Source: Sporodiniella umbellata (taxonomy: Eukaryota; Mucoromycota; Mucoromycetes; Mucorales; Rhizopodaceae). Taken from it: 64,000 bases of DNA. The position numbers and the translations under genes were made by a program. Below the pieces are notes generated by a model. The model was not told the DNA's origin and did no database searches. It was given only the letters and a program-made list of their open reading frames with translations. The DNA is taken from positions 36,268-100,267 of the forward strand of contig JAIXMR010000102.1 of assembly GCA_025677835.1 (NCBI GenBank), read 5' to 3'. Shown here one piece after another: positions 1 to 11,411 of the stretch (position 1 is its first letter; each line of letters begins with the position of its first letter).

Positions 1-2098
1 CAACGAAGCATCAAATGAAAAATAATAATAGTATAGTAACAACATAGCTGTCAAGACCAATAAAACGATAACTGAAGCTGCAATAGCATTTTTTTTAGAA
101 ATGTATTCGCTTTGGTGCGAAGTTTCGTGACGTAACCAAAAAGACGTTTATGTTTATCCGACTGTCCGGTGAATCGTTATGTGTGGGATGCCTTTATATA
201 TAGTGAATGAGGAGAATTTTTTTGGCTCTGGGCCGTTCTTATTAGAAGGCTGGTCACTCCAAATGATCTGGCCTACCAGATGGCAGCATGCTTTCTACAA
301 TATTCCTTTTGAACCACATACAGTGGCTAAATCTGCTGTTAACTTTTTTCCGCCTTTCAGAGGAAGAAAGCCTTCAGACATAATTTACGCCAATCAAAAC
401 TGACACAGCTATGGTCTTTCGATCCTATTAAAAACAAAAACAAAAAAACATATACTATTACCTACTTTACTTGTATTAAGGAATATATCCCGTAATCTAT
501 TTAATTTAAAAAAAAACTCAAAAACATTTTGAAACTTATTTCTCTTTTACGCTTTTTAGAACAATTAGTATTTTTTATTTAAACTTTGCAATCAAACATT
601 TGGACCGGCAACACTGCTTCTTCAGATGTACTATCTCTTCCATTTCAAAATAGGAAACTATCCAAGGTCCCAAAGTAAAATCAGGGATATTTTTTCAATA
701 GCGCTATTGGATTTAAAATAAACTGGTTGTATTTCAGAAAAACCCTACAAATAAAAAATAGTTCTATGATAATTTTTATCAAGTTTTGCTCTTATCTTTT
801 TGCACCTTCTTTTTCTCATATTATTGTAAATTGATAAAGTACTTTTTTTGCTATAACCATTGAGTACTTTGCCTCCGTAATTAGAGTTGAAAACCTGATA
901 TCTTGTGCTCTTTTGTTTCCCTCTTTCATCTGCATCGCTCTTGTTGAAGTTAGGTTTTTCTATTCAGCCTATTGCTCTCACTTAAGCAAACTTGAAAACG
1001 TAGAATTAGAATAGATGTTTGAGCTCTTTCAGTTTTGAAAAACTGACCCCTTAAGTCCCTTTCTAAATAGCGATGACTCTATTCTTCAGATATCTTTCAG
1101 GGTTTCAACAATAAAAGTATTTACAGCATAAGTAAAACTCAAAAACTAAGATCAGTGTAGATATTTGCTTTTTTCTTTCTTTACTGCTTTACAGATACAC
1201 TTTTCTCCACTTTAACAAAACATTTTTCTTTCATCATATTCGTAAAAAAAAAACAGCTCTTTCACCCACTTGTTATGGTCATTGCAATTAGATTACATCT
1301 GCAATGGGAGTAGGATTGTCAGAGATATACTATAGTTTTGGGCTTTGGTGAAACAGTGCTTGGCGATTGCTACTCAGAAAATATATATGAAATAATTTGT
1401 ATTTATCTTCAACACGAAAATTAATAGCCAAGGCTTGCTTACCGTTATCAGATTTGAAAGATCAAAATTAACAAATTGTGTAAAAACTTTTATAGACAAA
1501 AAAAAAAAAAAAAGAACTGACATTAAACTATTTGTTTAAATATCTGTTGGAAAAGTTTTTAGTTTTTTTGAATGTAAGCATGCTACGATGTAACTCGCTG
1601 TTGGACTATGTTAAAAGAGAAAAGTAATTAAAGTATTACCGTGTATCAATTGAAATTGGAGGTAATTTTGGAAGATTACTGAGATTAAAGTTGACACCAA
1701 ATACGATGTATACAAAATAATATGAAAAGGCTATGGATTGCGTATCTCTAAAAGTTAAAGTTATATAGCTGATATTGTGGGATATATATCCCTGTATTAA
1801 AAAAGGCCGCATAAGGCTAACCCTATACACTCTAGCAAAACTTTGAGCTGTAAGATGATTGAGTAGTAGTAGAGTAAAAAGCAACAGCATATTTTTAAGA
1901 AAGCCTTACTGGCGTCTTAAACTGATCCTGCAATAAAATAATATATATATATATATATAGTAAAATTGATAGGAAAGAAGAAAAAGCAAAATAGCTCAAC
2001 TAATAGAAAGTGTTTGATGGATGGCTTAATTTCAGAAAATTGGAAGGCGGGATGAATATCAGAGTATATTGCGCATGTTTACAGCTTTATAGCTTTTA
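1..2098. other. gene-free AT-rich region
   Basis: No coding gene is supported here. A 74-codon open frame from 179 to 403 has mixed composition but no recognisable family, introns or neighbours. The stretch holds one copy of the dispersed repeat (460-745) and an (AT)n microsatellite at about 1942-1959. Poly(A) runs, for example at about 1498-1513, are frequent. Confidence 0.6.
460..745 (+). repeat. dispersed repeat family, copy A (most diverged)
   Basis: This resembles the stretches at 34717-34985, 37678-37955 and, inverted, 31080-31266. Shared landmarks in the same order are CTATTTAATTTAAA, a TTTCTCTT..ACGC..TT block, a GGCC/ACCGGCAACACT-like core, TTCAGATGTACTA, CTCTTCCATTT, and AAAATAG-GAAACTATCC. 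It has drifted more than the other three. No terminal inverted repeat or ORF is evident. Ends are approximate. Confidence 0.55.
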
Positions 2099-2490
2099 TT
2101 TGTCTTTTATTGGTAAATATTTATCAAAATTTGCATAATCAATATTAGCTTTATTAACCGTAATATTGATAATCGAAAAGTACATGTAAAGAAAAAAGAA
2201 AGTTTTTAAAAAAGATGTACAGCAACATTTAAATCTAGATTCGATAAAACACTGTTGGTGGAAGTCCAATATATCAGAACAAGTAATTGGCTATCAGATT
2301 AAAAATATACAATTGATTGGCTGTTTGAGGATGAACAGTTGAACAAACGATTAAGCACAAGTGAGTGACCAAACAGAGTCAGTTGATCCAATGAATAAAA
2401 GCTACTGATTGACACACCGAAAGACCATTGAGCTAGCTAAAGTCATTGATTGGTTTTTTGAGGAGATCTGCAAAGGTAAGATTTTTAATG
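2099..2490 (+). repeat. diverged repeat pair, copy 1
   Basis: This weakly resembles 3313-3700 in the same orientation. Both start with a block of the form TCAAT-TTA-CTTTATTAA-CGTAA-ATTGA, continue through A-rich sequence, carry several degenerate TTGGCTGA-like motifs, and end in an AGAGAT-TG-AAAG-like block. The similarity was seen by eye, so ends and identity are rough. Confidence 0.4.
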
Positions 2491-3312
2491 GAAAGAAAAA
2501 AACCGTAGCTATAATTGTATTTATTTTATAGATTTATTCACTTACATTTTTTAATAAAAAAATGGGGGAAAGAGTCTTTTTCATATTTAAAACAAAGCTA
2601 TCCTGTTAAATTATATAGACCATATCTCAAAAATAAAAAATAAAAAAAAGACCCAAGTTTTAAAAACATTTAAAAAAAATCTAGGAAAGAATGACTTCCT
2701 ATTTTTTTTTTTTTTTTAAAAAAAGCGTGTATAGCTTCATATCCAAGGTTCCTGTTTTCGAAGCCGGTAAAAAAAACGAAAGTATTAAACTCGATAACTA
2801 GAAAATAGCAGTTTTTTTTAGCCAATCAAAAGCACATAGCCAAAGGTCTGCTGGTCAACATATCGTATCTTGAAAATAACGCGCTACTGAGATTAAAATA
2901 GAACGGCAACAAATAAATTAAAAAAAAGGAACGACGCGTTTTTTCATATAATATATTTTCAAACCAAATAAAAAGAAAAAAGTGGTTATGTTGAGTCAAA
3001 ATTTTTTTGTAATAAAAAAATCCAAAAAAATATAGATATTCTTTTGACTTTTAGAATACCTTTTGATTGCAGATAAAATTTATGCGCATTTCAACCGGAG
3101 CGCATCCTCAGGCCATGCTCCCCAATATCTTTTTTGTTTTTCTTTTTTTTTTTACTTTCAAGATTATCAAATAATTTGCATTTGTATATTTTTTCTGTAC
3201 GAACATTTGCTTTTGCTGTTGGTTTTTTTGTAAAAAAAAAAGTTACTAATTTATTTATAGTTGAAAATTTTTTCAAAAGATAAACTGCTTTTATAGTTGT
3301 CTCTTTATTTTT

Positions 3313-3700
3313 TAATAGACTAAAAGTTTTTTGTCAATCTTAACTTTATTAAACGTAACATTGACAAATAAATCATAAAAAGCAAAATTGATTTCTTTAA
3401 AAAGAAAAGTAGTAGCAAATAACTTTGTATTTGGCAGCAGAGTATTGAAGTAGAAGCGTGATAAACAAGTACAAGTAGTTGGCTGACTGACTGATTATCA
3501 GTAGTTGGCCGGGTAATCAGCAATAAGTAGTTGACTGTCTAATGAAATCCGAGTGATGGAATAAGCGTAATAGACAGACTGAACGCATGCGATTGGCTGA
3601 GTAGCGTATCAATAAAGCAGCACTTTAGCCAAGGTGACTGAAAGATACAGCAATCATAAGTATTAATCGATTTACCAAAGAGATTTGTAAAGAGTGGTAG
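3313..3700 (+). repeat. diverged repeat pair, copy 2
   Basis: This is the partner of 2099-2490. It contains a cluster of short degenerate units around AGTTGGCTGACTGA and AGTAGTTGGC between about 3475 and 3535. No coding potential is visible on either strand. A T9A7 palindrome follows at 3713-3728. Confidence 0.4.
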
Positions 3701-5318
3701 AGAGTTGTTCTATTTTTTTTTAAAAAAAGTTCAAGCGAAGATTTAATTTTTTTATATAACTTTTCACAAACACATTCTTCAACAGAAATGCATCATTAAA
3801 ACAACACAGTATTTAAAATGTAGCTGTTCCAATAAATTTTATAGTCTATAATTTAGATTTAGAAGAATCAAAAAGCGGTAAAAAAAATCAACTGTTTGAT
3901 GGTTTCTTTTTAGAAATCAACTGAGCATAAAATATTTGTATTTATTTAAAAACAGTTTCATATGTAAAAAGGTTGAAGCCAGACTACTGAGTATCAATGA
4001 AAGCACCTAATTCTCTTTCTTTATTTGTTTTTGTTTTCTTTTAGTAAAAATAGGTTTTTAAGACTAAAATTTTACAGATAACTCTATTGAGAAGCGATTA
4101 ATGCTATTTTATGTTTTTAGATACAAAAAAAAAAAGGTTCCCAAAGAGTATACATTAGTTGAAAAACAAACCTAATAAAAAAAAATAATGAAATATAAAA
4201 TACAAGCTGTTTTCTAAAATAATTAAAGAATCCAAAACCTTTTATCATTTTAAGTGACTTTTAGATTTCTAAACTGTATTTGAGTTTCTTTTGAGGGTTC
4301 ATCATTGATTATTATCGTTATTCTCTGAATTAGCCAAAAATAAATATAACCAAGCGGCTTTGGCAATTAGGCCCAATATTTTAGAGAGTAATACAAATAA
4401 GTCGTATTTTGCACCTATAGAATTTTATTAAATCGAAAAATTACAAAAGCAATAAAGTAAAAAAACACTTTCGTTTACTTGATTAATTTTTCAGAATAAT
4501 AAAGGTATTATAAAAGCTTTTCTTCAGTACCAATACTCGATTAAAATGCTCCCGGTTACATCTTTAAGCTTCTACACTAACTAAAAGTTTTTAACTATAT
4601 AGTAATTTTTTTGGCAGTGCATGCAATGAAGCTATAGTAACTCTATATTCGAAAAGCTATATACTATCTTTCAGGCCTAAAATTTTTAAAATCAGATTTG
4701 CTTGCATTTTTTGCTTACTGAGAGACACAATCTGATCAAAATTACAAAAAAAAGCTCTTTCAGAGCCCGTATTTACTTGTTACCTATATGCAAAGTAAAA
4801 TCTTTTTTTTTTTTAGCTCATCTGTTTTAAAAACCCATGTATCTCATAAGTACCTTACGAAATTTCTTTCAGAATGAAGTCCTTTTCAGCTTTCTTCAGC
4901 ATCTTACGAATTGATGTTTTACGCTCAAACTGCACGTTGATTTTTTTAAAAAGAAGCAAAACTATAACAAATCTGCCAATTTTTCTTTCAAAAAGAAAAA
5001 AAAAAAAGGCGTTTTTATTTTTCTGTATTTGTTTACCTTTCCCTATGTTATTCATAGTTTGGAATATTGCTTTTAAGCTATATTCATTTTCATTATTTTA
5101 AATAGCCAATAATTTGAACTTTTGAGTATTTTTCATAAGTTCTTACGAAATAATCTTCTCAGAGTACTTTTAGTCTGTTTTGCGTGCAACTTTTGGAGTT
5201 GGAAAAGATCGTCTGTGCATGCACGGTTGTTATACAACTGCCATATAAAGTCATCTTCCGAGCAGCTTACGGAGGCGGGGATGAAAACTTCACTACATCT
5301 AAGAATTGAGCGGTTGTT
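3701..5318. other. gene-free region before the LINE insertion
   Basis: No gene is supported. About 5160-5318 is less AT-rich than its surroundings and open in two frames on opposite strands. It continues beyond the LINE insertion at 6485, so it may be an older coding or transposon remnant that the LINE split. I do not recognise the product. Confidence 0.4.
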
Positions 5319-5333
5319 GAAAAACACTAAGTT
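5319..5333 (+). repeat. target-site duplication, left
   Basis: The 15-bp sequence GAAAAACACTAAGTT is repeated exactly at 6470-6484, immediately after the poly(A)-like tail of the LINE fragment. An exact 15-bp direct repeat bounding a 5'-truncated, A-tailed element is the classic product of target-primed reverse transcription. Confidence 0.85.
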
Positions 5334-6469
5334 ATTTCTTGCGGCCCGTAGACCCTTGTTCTGCCCTCTGACATCCGTACAGATGGTCATTTGAGCTGTG
5401 GACTCAATGCCAAGAAGCTTTCACAAATCTGGAACTAATCCTCTGGAGTGTCTCCTGCTTCCTCTTCCGGCAATTTTAGGCTCCAGAAAGATTGGGCCAT
5501 TCAAACTATCTACTAAACTTCGAAATGCACAAGTTTCCGAACTATTCAGATACCGCCCAGACGGCCACTTCCTGTCGAAAAAGCCCTTGACAGAAGTTTC
5601 AACTCCACTGAGACTAGTTGCCAATAAACTCTTCAGAGCTATGGACCGAAACCATGTCGCTATTCAAGATTTCTTCTATAGCTCTTTTTTCCAGACCGCC
5701 AGCAGTCTCTCAAATCCTGACCATTGTATGCATATTCGAACACAACAGTTAAGTTCCCTTTCCTTTAAAAAGGCGTTAAAGTTGGCAGGACCAGTTGACC
5801 TCGACGATCCTGCGTGGAAAATGAAAGAGTTTAGGAAAGCCTATTCCCAAATTCCTCCCGTCTCTAAAGAAATACGATTTCCCGTCTGATACATAAACAT
5901 ATCCCACACATGCAGTTCATGCACAGTGTGTTCCCCACAAAACACACCACTGAACTATGTCCCAACTGCCTAATCGAACCTGACTCTAGTGAACATCTTT
6001 TCTTTAATTGCCACCTCTGCGTAACTTACTGGGAAGCATTCATACAAGAATTTCTGTGGCCTACCACACTTACTACAATTCAAATGTCTGCGAAAAGCCT
6101 CGCTCTCTCCAAGATAAAAGTTAACAGCACTTATAGCCAAGATACTGACAGCCAAACTTTGATAATTATTACACTGTCAGAAATTTGGAAAGCCCAATGG
6201 AAGGCTGCTCGATCGGCCTCTCCTTTCATTCCTAAAACAGTTTTGGGACACACCAAAACGGCAGCTTTGAAAAGAATAGCCGAGGAGTCCGTTATGGGCT
6301 CTATCTAAAGCAGCCTTTGCCTTCTATTTTCTCCGTCTCTATCTACTGTTTCCCCAGTTTGAAACCTTTATTCTAATTGTTATTTTTCCCCTTTCTCTCT
6401 TGCTGAGTACCGCTTTTTATGGTTACACCATAAATACGTGCAGCAAATAAAACTTATTTAAAAAAAAAA
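5334..6469 (+). mobile_element. 5'-truncated non-LTR (LINE) retrotransposon copy
   Basis: The element is about 1.1 kb and lies between two exact 15-bp direct repeats. It ends in an AATAAA-like signal followed by an A-rich tail at about 6447-6469. It carries only the C-terminal end of an ORF2-type polyprotein. The reverse transcriptase core and endonuclease are absent, as expected from 5' truncation during insertion. It is GC-richer than the surrounding intergenic DNA. It is certainly non-autonomous and, with a broken frame, dead. Confidence 0.85.
5335..6308 (+). pseudogene. broken LINE ORF2 C-terminus with RT-type zinc knuckle
   Basis: One frame runs into 5889 with an in-frame TGA at 5392-5394. 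The frame then shifts near 5875-5886, and coding continues to the stop at 6308. The downstream part contains CPNC followed by SSEHLFFNC, a C-x2-C...H-x4-C arrangement typical of the zf-RVT domain at the end of LINE ORF2 proteins. The upstream part is rich in leucine and aromatic residues, as in that region of the family. One stop plus one frameshift means no functional product. The host family name cannot be assigned from this fragment. Confidence 0.75.
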
Positions 6470-6484
6470 GAAAAACACTAAGTT
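6470..6484 (+). repeat. target-site duplication, right
   Basis: This is an exact copy of 5319-5333 (GAAAAACACTAAGTT) directly after the A-rich 3' tail of the LINE fragment. Joining host sequence across the two copies gives the inferred empty site. Confidence 0.85.
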
Positions 6485-8517
6485 CAGTCTCCTTCATTTC
6501 TTACAATAAAAGTTGTTACCTAGTATGGTTTTTCATATTTTTGTATTTCCTTTTTTTTTTTTGTGACTTTATATTAAAAAAAGACCTTTGTATTCCTAAA
6601 GGAAAGACGAAGTCCGAAGTATGTTTGGTATATATGTCCTTATATACAATGTCTCAAGTCGCTTAAGTATCATACTCTTCTATATTTCTGAGTATCAATA
6701 TACCGACTGTTAAAAGCCATATAAAAAAAGCAGCATATGTTTTATAATAAGCAAAACGTTAGTATTGTTAAGTGAGAAAAAAATAAGTAAGTGGTTAAAA
6801 TCTTGCCACGTGCTTTTTCTGACGAACGTTGTTGAAAGACAAAATATTATCGAACCACACTTTCACTAGGGAATGAGTAGACAAATTGGGGTAATTCCAA
6901 ACAAATAAAGTGAATTTTGCTATAAAACGTTAGTTATATGCAGTTTACAAATAAATCTATAATTAAAAGGCTCGTAGTTAACTAAAACATATGCTGAGAA
7001 TTTCAGTCAAGCTGAAAAAGTCAAATATTGAAAAAACGTAAATATGAGCAACAGTCATGTATATATTAGTACGATGAGGCTTTATCAGGTTTTTATAGTA
7101 AATTTTTGTACTACTTACTTTGACAAACATCTGCTTCTCGTGAGGTACCATACAAGCCAATTCTGAGATATAAGTTTCATATCTGAACTATTAATGCAAA
7201 CAACACCATGGTATTATCTGAATAAAAGAATCTATAAGAATTAAAACAAAAACATAACAAAGCGTGAAAACACTTGGTTTATCTAGCTGTTATCATTGAA
7301 CTATACAAGCAATATATCATATTGAGTTCAGACAACATTCTCTTTCTATAGTGTCTGTATGAAGCTTTTAAAAAACATAAGGCTCAATGGCAAAAAGCCT
7401 TGTCATGAAAAATCTGAAGGTCGTATTCTTGGCACTACTGCGGACGGTTAAACACCTGAAGGTCAAGTAACAAATATTGCGTGGCTCTACTTTGAAAAAA
7501 ATATTCGCCCAAGGAATCCAAAAAAAAAAAAAACTGATGTGGTTTTTTAAACAATGACAAAAGGAATTAATCTCTTCAATCAGAATGGCTTTCTAACGAA
7601 GAAACACGATAACTAATTGGTTCATGCTAAATCCCATTTTCCATTGATTTTTTATTTTATGCCTTCTGTGACAGAAATTGTGGTGAATCTTTGCATTATA
7701 GTACTGTGTTTCTTTTGTATTACTTTTGCTTAGTTAGTGGGAAAATGTTAAAGATATTAGGCTGGCCATTCTTCAAATAATGAAGCTAAAATGTAGAATC
7801 CCCACACGATAGTTTTAACTACTTTATTAAAAAGTAAGCTCTTCTTTCAAAGCTATGTTTTGTGAGTTTCTTTTATGAAAAAATCATACTGTTGGCAACA
7901 AAGGCGGTGTCCTGTGCTTTTATGTTAAAATTTAAGCCGCCAAACCTCATAAGTTGTTTTTCTAGCTTTCTGAGATGGCATAGGAAAAATAGTTAAAAGG
8001 GTGAAAAGGTTAAATGTAAAGGTAAAGTTATTCACTTTCAAAAAAAAAGAAGCCTAGGGCTTGAGCCTGTATTGGCGACCTAAAACTTTTAAATATGTAT
8101 AACCCCTTTTATTGAAAACCAAGGCGTAAAACCTTTGTACCCTTTGATACTTTGCTCGATTACTATCTTTTTTAGGTGTAGATATGCATCAATACAAGCA
8201 GCAAAAATATTCAAGTACTTAAAGGTACACAACTCCATTTTGATTAAACATCACAATATTTTTCTTTGTAAAGTACCAAAGTTTCTACATATAAGAAGTT
8301 TCAGATAGAAATATCTTTACAGTGCTGTAGAGCATAGAAAGCATGCAAACATATGCTTGTGTCTTTTGTTCTAATGAGCAAAATTGCTCAAAAAAAGAGA
8401 TGTGCTCATCAACCCAGTATAACTACCAAAAGAAAAAAGAAGTCACGTCATCAATTTAAGCCGATTACAGCCATTTGCTGGTTCTTTCTTAACTTTAAAG
8501 CAGTATAGTTTTTTAGC
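6485..8517. other. gene-free region upstream of CDC73
   Basis: About 2 kb of AT-rich DNA with scattered stops in all frames. It contains poly(A/T) runs (for example about 6550-6560 and 7519-7533). I see no gene, RNA gene or repeat copy. The last few hundred bases should contain the CDC73 promoter, but I see no clear TATA box. Confidence 0.5.
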
Positions 8518-10040
8518 ATGTCAAAAGATCCTTTGTCACTTCTTCGTGAATCAACTATACATAATAAGCCAGTTGCTCTGATTGATGCTTCTGAGACTAT
8601 TGTCACCAATATATCAGATGCAAAAACTATAAAGTTTAGTGATGATTCCCTTTTCCCTCGCGACACACCTACCAACTTTAAAAAAAGTGCAACCTCTGCT
8701 GACAGCGAAACATATGCCCTAGATACCTTGATTTTCCTTGTGCAAAATGCCCAACTAGATAATTCTGCCTACTTTAAAGAATGTCGTGCTCGACAAATAG
8801 AACACGTATCAATTGTTGACAGAAGAAAAATTCTGGATTACTTGACTGGAAAAGTTAACCAGCTTCCAAATATTACACAATCAAGCTCATCAGGTATGTA
8901 TTTCACCTTGAAAATGATTTAACCAAAATTCAGTCGGTTAATCTTTTCAATAGAAAAAAGAGTACGCGAAGAAGGAGCCTCACTAGAGATAACAAGCAAA
9001 AAAGCTAAAACATTACCTCTCAAATCTGAAGATTCTATTCAATCAGTTAAACAAGTTGTCGATCGCGAACGTGAGACAATTACTCAAACCTCAATCCTGA
9101 AAGGAACAAAAAACTTTGCTCATGCCGTCAACTTAGCGAAGCAGTTAGTTTTTGGTAAGGAAGTACCTAGTGCAAGCGGACGCCAGAATGCAGCACCAAA
9201 GCCAGGAGGTAAAAGTATACAGACTGGTTTTGTATTGAATATCGTCTATAGCAACCCAACCCAGCTCCGCCTCCAATAGCAAAAACAACAAAGTATCAGC
9301 CACACCCAATAATACAGCCATCAAAGCGCAAAAACTATCAAACAAAGACAAGATTCCTCTGATAATTGTACCTGCAGCACCTACTGCTAAGTTTACACTT
9401 TACAATATCAAACAGTTTTTGGAAGACCAAAAGTACGAATGGAGAACCATCGTCGTTTATTGATTCTTTTTTCCTGTAGATATGTTGACTCTCAAGAGCT
9501 AAGAAACGAAGGGTTAAAAAAACCAGAAAGAGTTATTGTTGAACGTAAAAAAACAAATGGACAGTCTGTACCGTATCATGTTGTTGATTCTATTGCGCAT
9601 TTTAAGCAAAACGACTGGTAATTTTTTTTAAAGATTTGACAGTCTAATCCAACGATATCATTTAGGGACCGTGTTTGTTGCGTTTTTGTTGCTGGCCAGC
9701 TATGGCAATTTAAGGGATGGAAGTGGGAAAAGCCCGTGGATTTATTTAGCAATGGTAAAAAAATTAAGCTCTATATTATTTTGAAAGCAAACAAAGGCTC
9801 AACATATAATTAGTTAAAGGTTTTCATCCCAAGTGGACATCCGATCAATCAGCACCCCCAGTTTCAGATTGGGCTGTTTCCAATATCAATGTAAACATTA
9901 TGGAATATGAGCAAATCAAAAACTAAGTTTTTTTTTAGATACATCGTGACAAAAGATATATGGATAAGGCAGCTGTTTCACAGTTCTGGGATGCTCTTGA
10001 CAGTTACAATGCAACACATAAACCATATTTAAATTTTTAA
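8518..10040 (+). CDS. CDC73: Cdc73/parafibromin, Paf1 complex subunit
   Basis: Seven exons: 8518-8893, 8954-9208, 9252-9432, 9480-9617, 9666-9754, 9814-9890 and 9939-10040, giving about 405 aa (yeast Cdc73 is of similar size). The N-terminus (DPLSLLRE, then YALDTLIFLVQNA) matches the Cdc73 N-terminal domain. The C-terminus reads KIPLIIVPAAPTAKFTLYNI, then KYVDSQEL, NDWDRVCCVFVAGQLWQFKGW and QFWDALDSY, the Ras-like Cdc73/parafibromin C-terminal domain. The family binds RNA polymerase II through the Paf1 complex in the nucleus and supports elongation and histone H2B/H3 modification. The middle is low-complexity Ser/Asn/Lys linker. The next gene starts only 62 bp downstream on the same strand. 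Family assignment is firm; exon edges are inferred from frame and splice signals. Confidence 0.93.
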
Positions 10041-10102
10041 AAACAAAAATATTTATAAATAATAAAATAAAAAACGTCACTTTGTATTCCATTTCTTTAC
10101 TG

Positions 10103-11384
10103 ATGTCCAACAATACATTGCCGAATTTAGTGCCACCATTCCGGTTCTCAATGGTGGAGGAAGTACTCTTTCGAGGAGGATACCCAAAGGCACGAAATAA
10201 ACGGTTTTTAAAAAGGTGAATGCATTTTCGTGGTTTTTTCAAAACAATACTGACAGCGAGTAAAAAATAACAGACTACAACTAAAGACAATACTTTCGCT
10301 TATCCCCGAAAAGCTTACGCCTGAAATGCAGCAGTTTTGTTTAGAAAACAATATTCAAATGATTTATTTAAAAGTAGACAAAATGAAAGAGGATAATATC
10401 CCTTTGACTTACAACAAAACGCTCATGGCATTACAAGTACAAAAATCTCTTCTAAAAAAAAAACTAAAAAAAAACACAAGTTTATTATAGACCCAAACAA
10501 CCATCCATTATACATTCATTGTTTAGACGGTGCTGATGTCACAGGGCTTGTGATAGCATGCTTGAGAAAGCTTCAAATGTGGAACAGTACAAGTGCTTTA
10601 AACGAATTTTCACGCAATTTGCATACAAATATTATTTCAAGTGAGGAATTCGAATTTATTGAGAATTTCAAAAACTTTGAAGTGACTATACCAATGACAT
10701 TGCCTCTTTGGCTTTGGGGAGGAGAAGTTAAATTTAGAAAGCACTCTAGTCTACGTCTTAAATTTTTAAATTCTGATATGATGACTGAGGAAGAAAGAGA
10801 GCTGAAGGATCTAAAAGAAAAAAAGGAAAGAGAAAAGGAAGACTACTACAAGAAGAGAAAAAACGGTAAATCAGAGTAGACTGTTACAAAAAAGCTTTAG
10901 AGTTAACTTTCAGAAAGATTTACTGGATAACCTATTTGAGCCCAGTTCACCTAGACATAGATCGGGGGCCAATAACAGCCCAAATGTGAATAACAGCAAT
11001 GTTGCGAGCCTTTCAAATAGTCCAAGTCTGAACTCGCCACTACTACCGACCTCTACAGCTGGAGCAACAGATAGTATGGACATGTCTCGCGACAATACTA
11101 ATAAAAAAGAGATAGAAAATGTAAAGGACCCTTATCTAGTCGATGTTGATGTCGATGTAGATGGTGTTATGATGGATGGCTTAGATCAAGTAGAGTACCT
11201 GAAAAGAGGTGCATCCAACGTATCCAATATTCATTTCTATATGAATGGAGACGACTACAATATGATGCTTTCTGATGAAGAATTAGCAGAAATATATGAC
11301 GCTGAAAAAGGGACTCGTTTTACAACCGAAGCTATCAGCCGAACGTTAGAGGCATTGGCTTTGGAAGGGTTATCCGATTTATAA
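10103..11384 (+). CDS. Oca/Siw14-type atypical dual-specificity phosphatase-like protein
   Basis: Four exons: 10103-10215, 10274-10436, 10481-10865 and 10918-11384, giving 375 aa. The start was chosen because MSNNTLPNLVPPFRFSMVEE and the following VLFRGGYPKARN match the start of the fungal/plant PFA-DSP domain, followed by LKTILSLIPE. The P-loop reads HCLDGADVTG (Cys106). Active members have C-x5-R, but here the Arg position (112) is Val, so ordinary Cys phosphatase chemistry is unlikely. Downstream CLRKLQMWNS is typical of the Oca subgroup. After a Lys/Glu-rich helix (about 205-220), a roughly 150-residue tail is rich in Ser, Asn and Asp, with a DVDVDVDG run. Yeast relatives are linked to inositol pyrophosphate and stress signalling; function here is inferred. 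Oca6-like is the closest guess. Confidence 0.8.
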
Positions 11385-11411
11385 AAAAGATTCTGTAAAT
11401 AATAAAGTGAT

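Noticed and set aside
179..403. 74-codon open frame with mixed composition
   Set aside because: No family resemblance, no splice partner, no neighbouring gene context; treated as chance or an unrecognisable relic.
5133..5390. Minus-strand open frame across the LINE boundary
   Set aside because: It runs from host sequence through the target-site duplication into the LINE, so it cannot be one ancestral gene.
9916..10290. 124-codon minus-strand frame over the CDC73 3' end
   Set aside because: Antisense shadow; the plus strand encodes the phosphatase-like exon 1 and CDC73 exon 7 with recognisable motifs.
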